From JALSKU01 sp964556545 (GTDB lineage Bacteria; Campylobacterota; Campylobacteria; Campylobacterales; JALSKU01): 15,329 bases of DNA. Location: the NCBI GenBank assembly GCA_964556545.1, contig CAZKWE010000052.1:1-15329 (forward strand), given 5' to 3'. A model generated the notes under the pieces. The model ran no database searches. It saw only the letters and a program-made list of their open reading frames with translations, and was not told the origin of the DNA. This document shows positions 14,361 through 15,329 of this stretch, piece by piece. Every line of letters begins with the position of its first letter. Within the stretch, counting starts at the first letter, position 1. The translations under genes were made by a program, and so were the position numbers.

Positions 14361-15329
14361 AAACACAAACGAAATAAAATTTATATTAATCTGGTCTCAA
14401 TCCCCTTAAGATAGGGTCTGTTTGTAATTAAACAAAGTTTTGCAGAGCTTTTAGAATTCTAAAGTCTCAATCCCCTTAAGATCGGGTCTGTTTGTAATTA
14501 CATTTTTATATAGATTTAGCCTAACAACTGAGTCTCAATCCCCTTAAGATCGGGTCTGTTTGTAATGCATATATCATCAGATACTTCATGCCCTGCGTAC
14601 GTCTCAATCCCCTTAAGATCGGGTCTGTTTGTAATTTAACAATAAAAAAGTAACTTTCACAGAAAGTGATGGGTCTCAATCCCCTTAAGATCGGGTCTGT
14701 TTGTAATAATTACAACAAAGACAATATGCCAAAAAATAAGAGAGTCTCAATCCCCTTAAGATCGGGTCTGTTTGTAATAATGTGGGGAGATAAAAGGGTT
14801 GTTAATTTAGAAGTTGTGTCTCAATCCCCTTAAGATCGGGTCTGTTTGTAATGTGAAAAATGTGGGGAGGTGTTAGCTACATACTCCCCCGAGTCTCAAT
14901 CCCCTTAAGATCGGGTCTGTTTGTAATGCCATCCGCAAAGCATAATTGACGCTTGTGTTAAGTCTCAATCCCCTTAAGATCGGGTCTGTTTGTAATTATA
15001 CACAGGCTATGGAAATCTTAGCTAATGCAGTCTCAATCCCCTTAAGATCGGGTCTGTTTGTAATCAAATGGTTATCCTATTTATCCCGTTGCTAAGGCTG
15101 GTCTCAATCCCCTTAAGATCGGGTCTGTTTGTAATTATATGGGGCAGTCTAAAATCTACACTAATAGATAAAGTCTCAATCCCCTTAAGATCGGGTCTGT
15201 TTGTAATTGAAGGAAAGGAATTAAAGGCTGCTGTGCAGCCTAAGTCTCAATCCCCTTAAGATCGGGTCTGTTTGTAATTAGAAGTCAGTTCAATATTTTA
15301 CAAGCTACAAACGTCTCAATCCCCTTAAG
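14326..15329 (-). CRISPR. CRISPR array, 15 repeats and 14 spacers visible, probable type III
   Basis: The 35-nt repeat starts GTCTCAATCCCCTTAAG and ends GGGTCTGTTTGTAAT on the plus strand. Unit starts are 14326 (degenerate), 14394 (one substitution, ATAGGG for ATCGGG), 14464, 14532, 14601, 14673, 14744, 14818, 14893, 14962, 15030, 15101, 15173, 15244 and 15313 (cut by the window end). Spacer lengths in order are 33, 35, 33, 34, 37, 36, 39, 40, 34, 33, 36, 37, 36 and 34 nt. On the minus strand the repeat ends in GGATTGAGAC, close to the ATTGAAAC ending whose last eight bases form the crRNA 5' handle in many type I and III systems, so transcription should run right to left. Variant repeats at the left end agree with that end being the trailer. 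Wide spacer-length variation and the nearby csx20 favour type III. No cas genes for processing or adaptation are in the window. Confidence 0.98.

Noticed and set aside
15068..15259. 63-residue plus-strand ORF inside the array
   Set aside because: It reads through CRISPR repeats and spacers, and its repeated peptide (SIPLRSGLFVI) is just the translated repeat.

Overview
The window is AT-rich and dense with genes. It looks like a chromosome segment of a Campylobacterota (epsilonproteobacterial) species. The evidence is the long lysine-rich primary sigma factor, a separate GlyS beta subunit with the family's usual N-terminus, and promoters that show a TATAAT-type -10 box with no obvious -35 box. 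The genus cannot be fixed from sequence reading alone; a free-living sulfur- or hydrogen-oxidising relative is only a guess.

Layout. (1) 14-2386, plus strand: trmL (tRNA wobble 2'-O-methyltransferase) and rpoD (primary sigma factor, true start ATG 551), followed by a hairpin. (2) 2467-6329, plus strand: an exported endonuclease/exonuclease/phosphatase-family protein with two OB-like C-terminal modules that appears to be made from a leaderless mRNA, a 33-residue membrane peptide, a 76-nt stem-closed intergenic element, and glyS. (3) 6343-9244, minus strand: a panE/apbA-type reductase and a downstream exported DUF255 (YyaL-type) thioredoxin-fold protein, 1 nt apart. (4) 9349-12694, plus strand: a periplasmic HlyD-like adaptor, a short cytoplasmic molybdopterin oxidoreductase and a GT2 glycosyltransferase, tightly packed and all with TTG starts. 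The divergent gap before this operon holds a perfect 12-bp inverted repeat. (5) 12696-14053, minus strand: a WYL-domain regulator and a Csx20-family protein overlapping by ATGA. (6) 14326-15329: a CRISPR array of 15 repeat units (35 nt) and 14 spacers (33-40 nt), cut by the window edge.

How the parts relate. Regions 1-4 read as housekeeping and accessory metabolism. Regions 5-6 form a defence module that starts 1 bp after the glycosyltransferase stop codon. The spacer length spread, the ATTGAGAC end of the repeat on the minus strand and the Csx20 gene together suggest a type III system. The leftmost repeat has lost its handle end and the next one carries a substitution, so the window shows the trailer end; the leader, and possibly cas10 and the other cas genes, should lie to the right. 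The most interesting point is the translationally coupled WYL regulator-Csx20 pair, a plausible sensor plus ring-nuclease control unit, placed on the same strand just downstream of the array's predicted end. No cas1, cas2, cas6 or cas10 is in the window, and no tRNA, rRNA or insertion sequence was seen.
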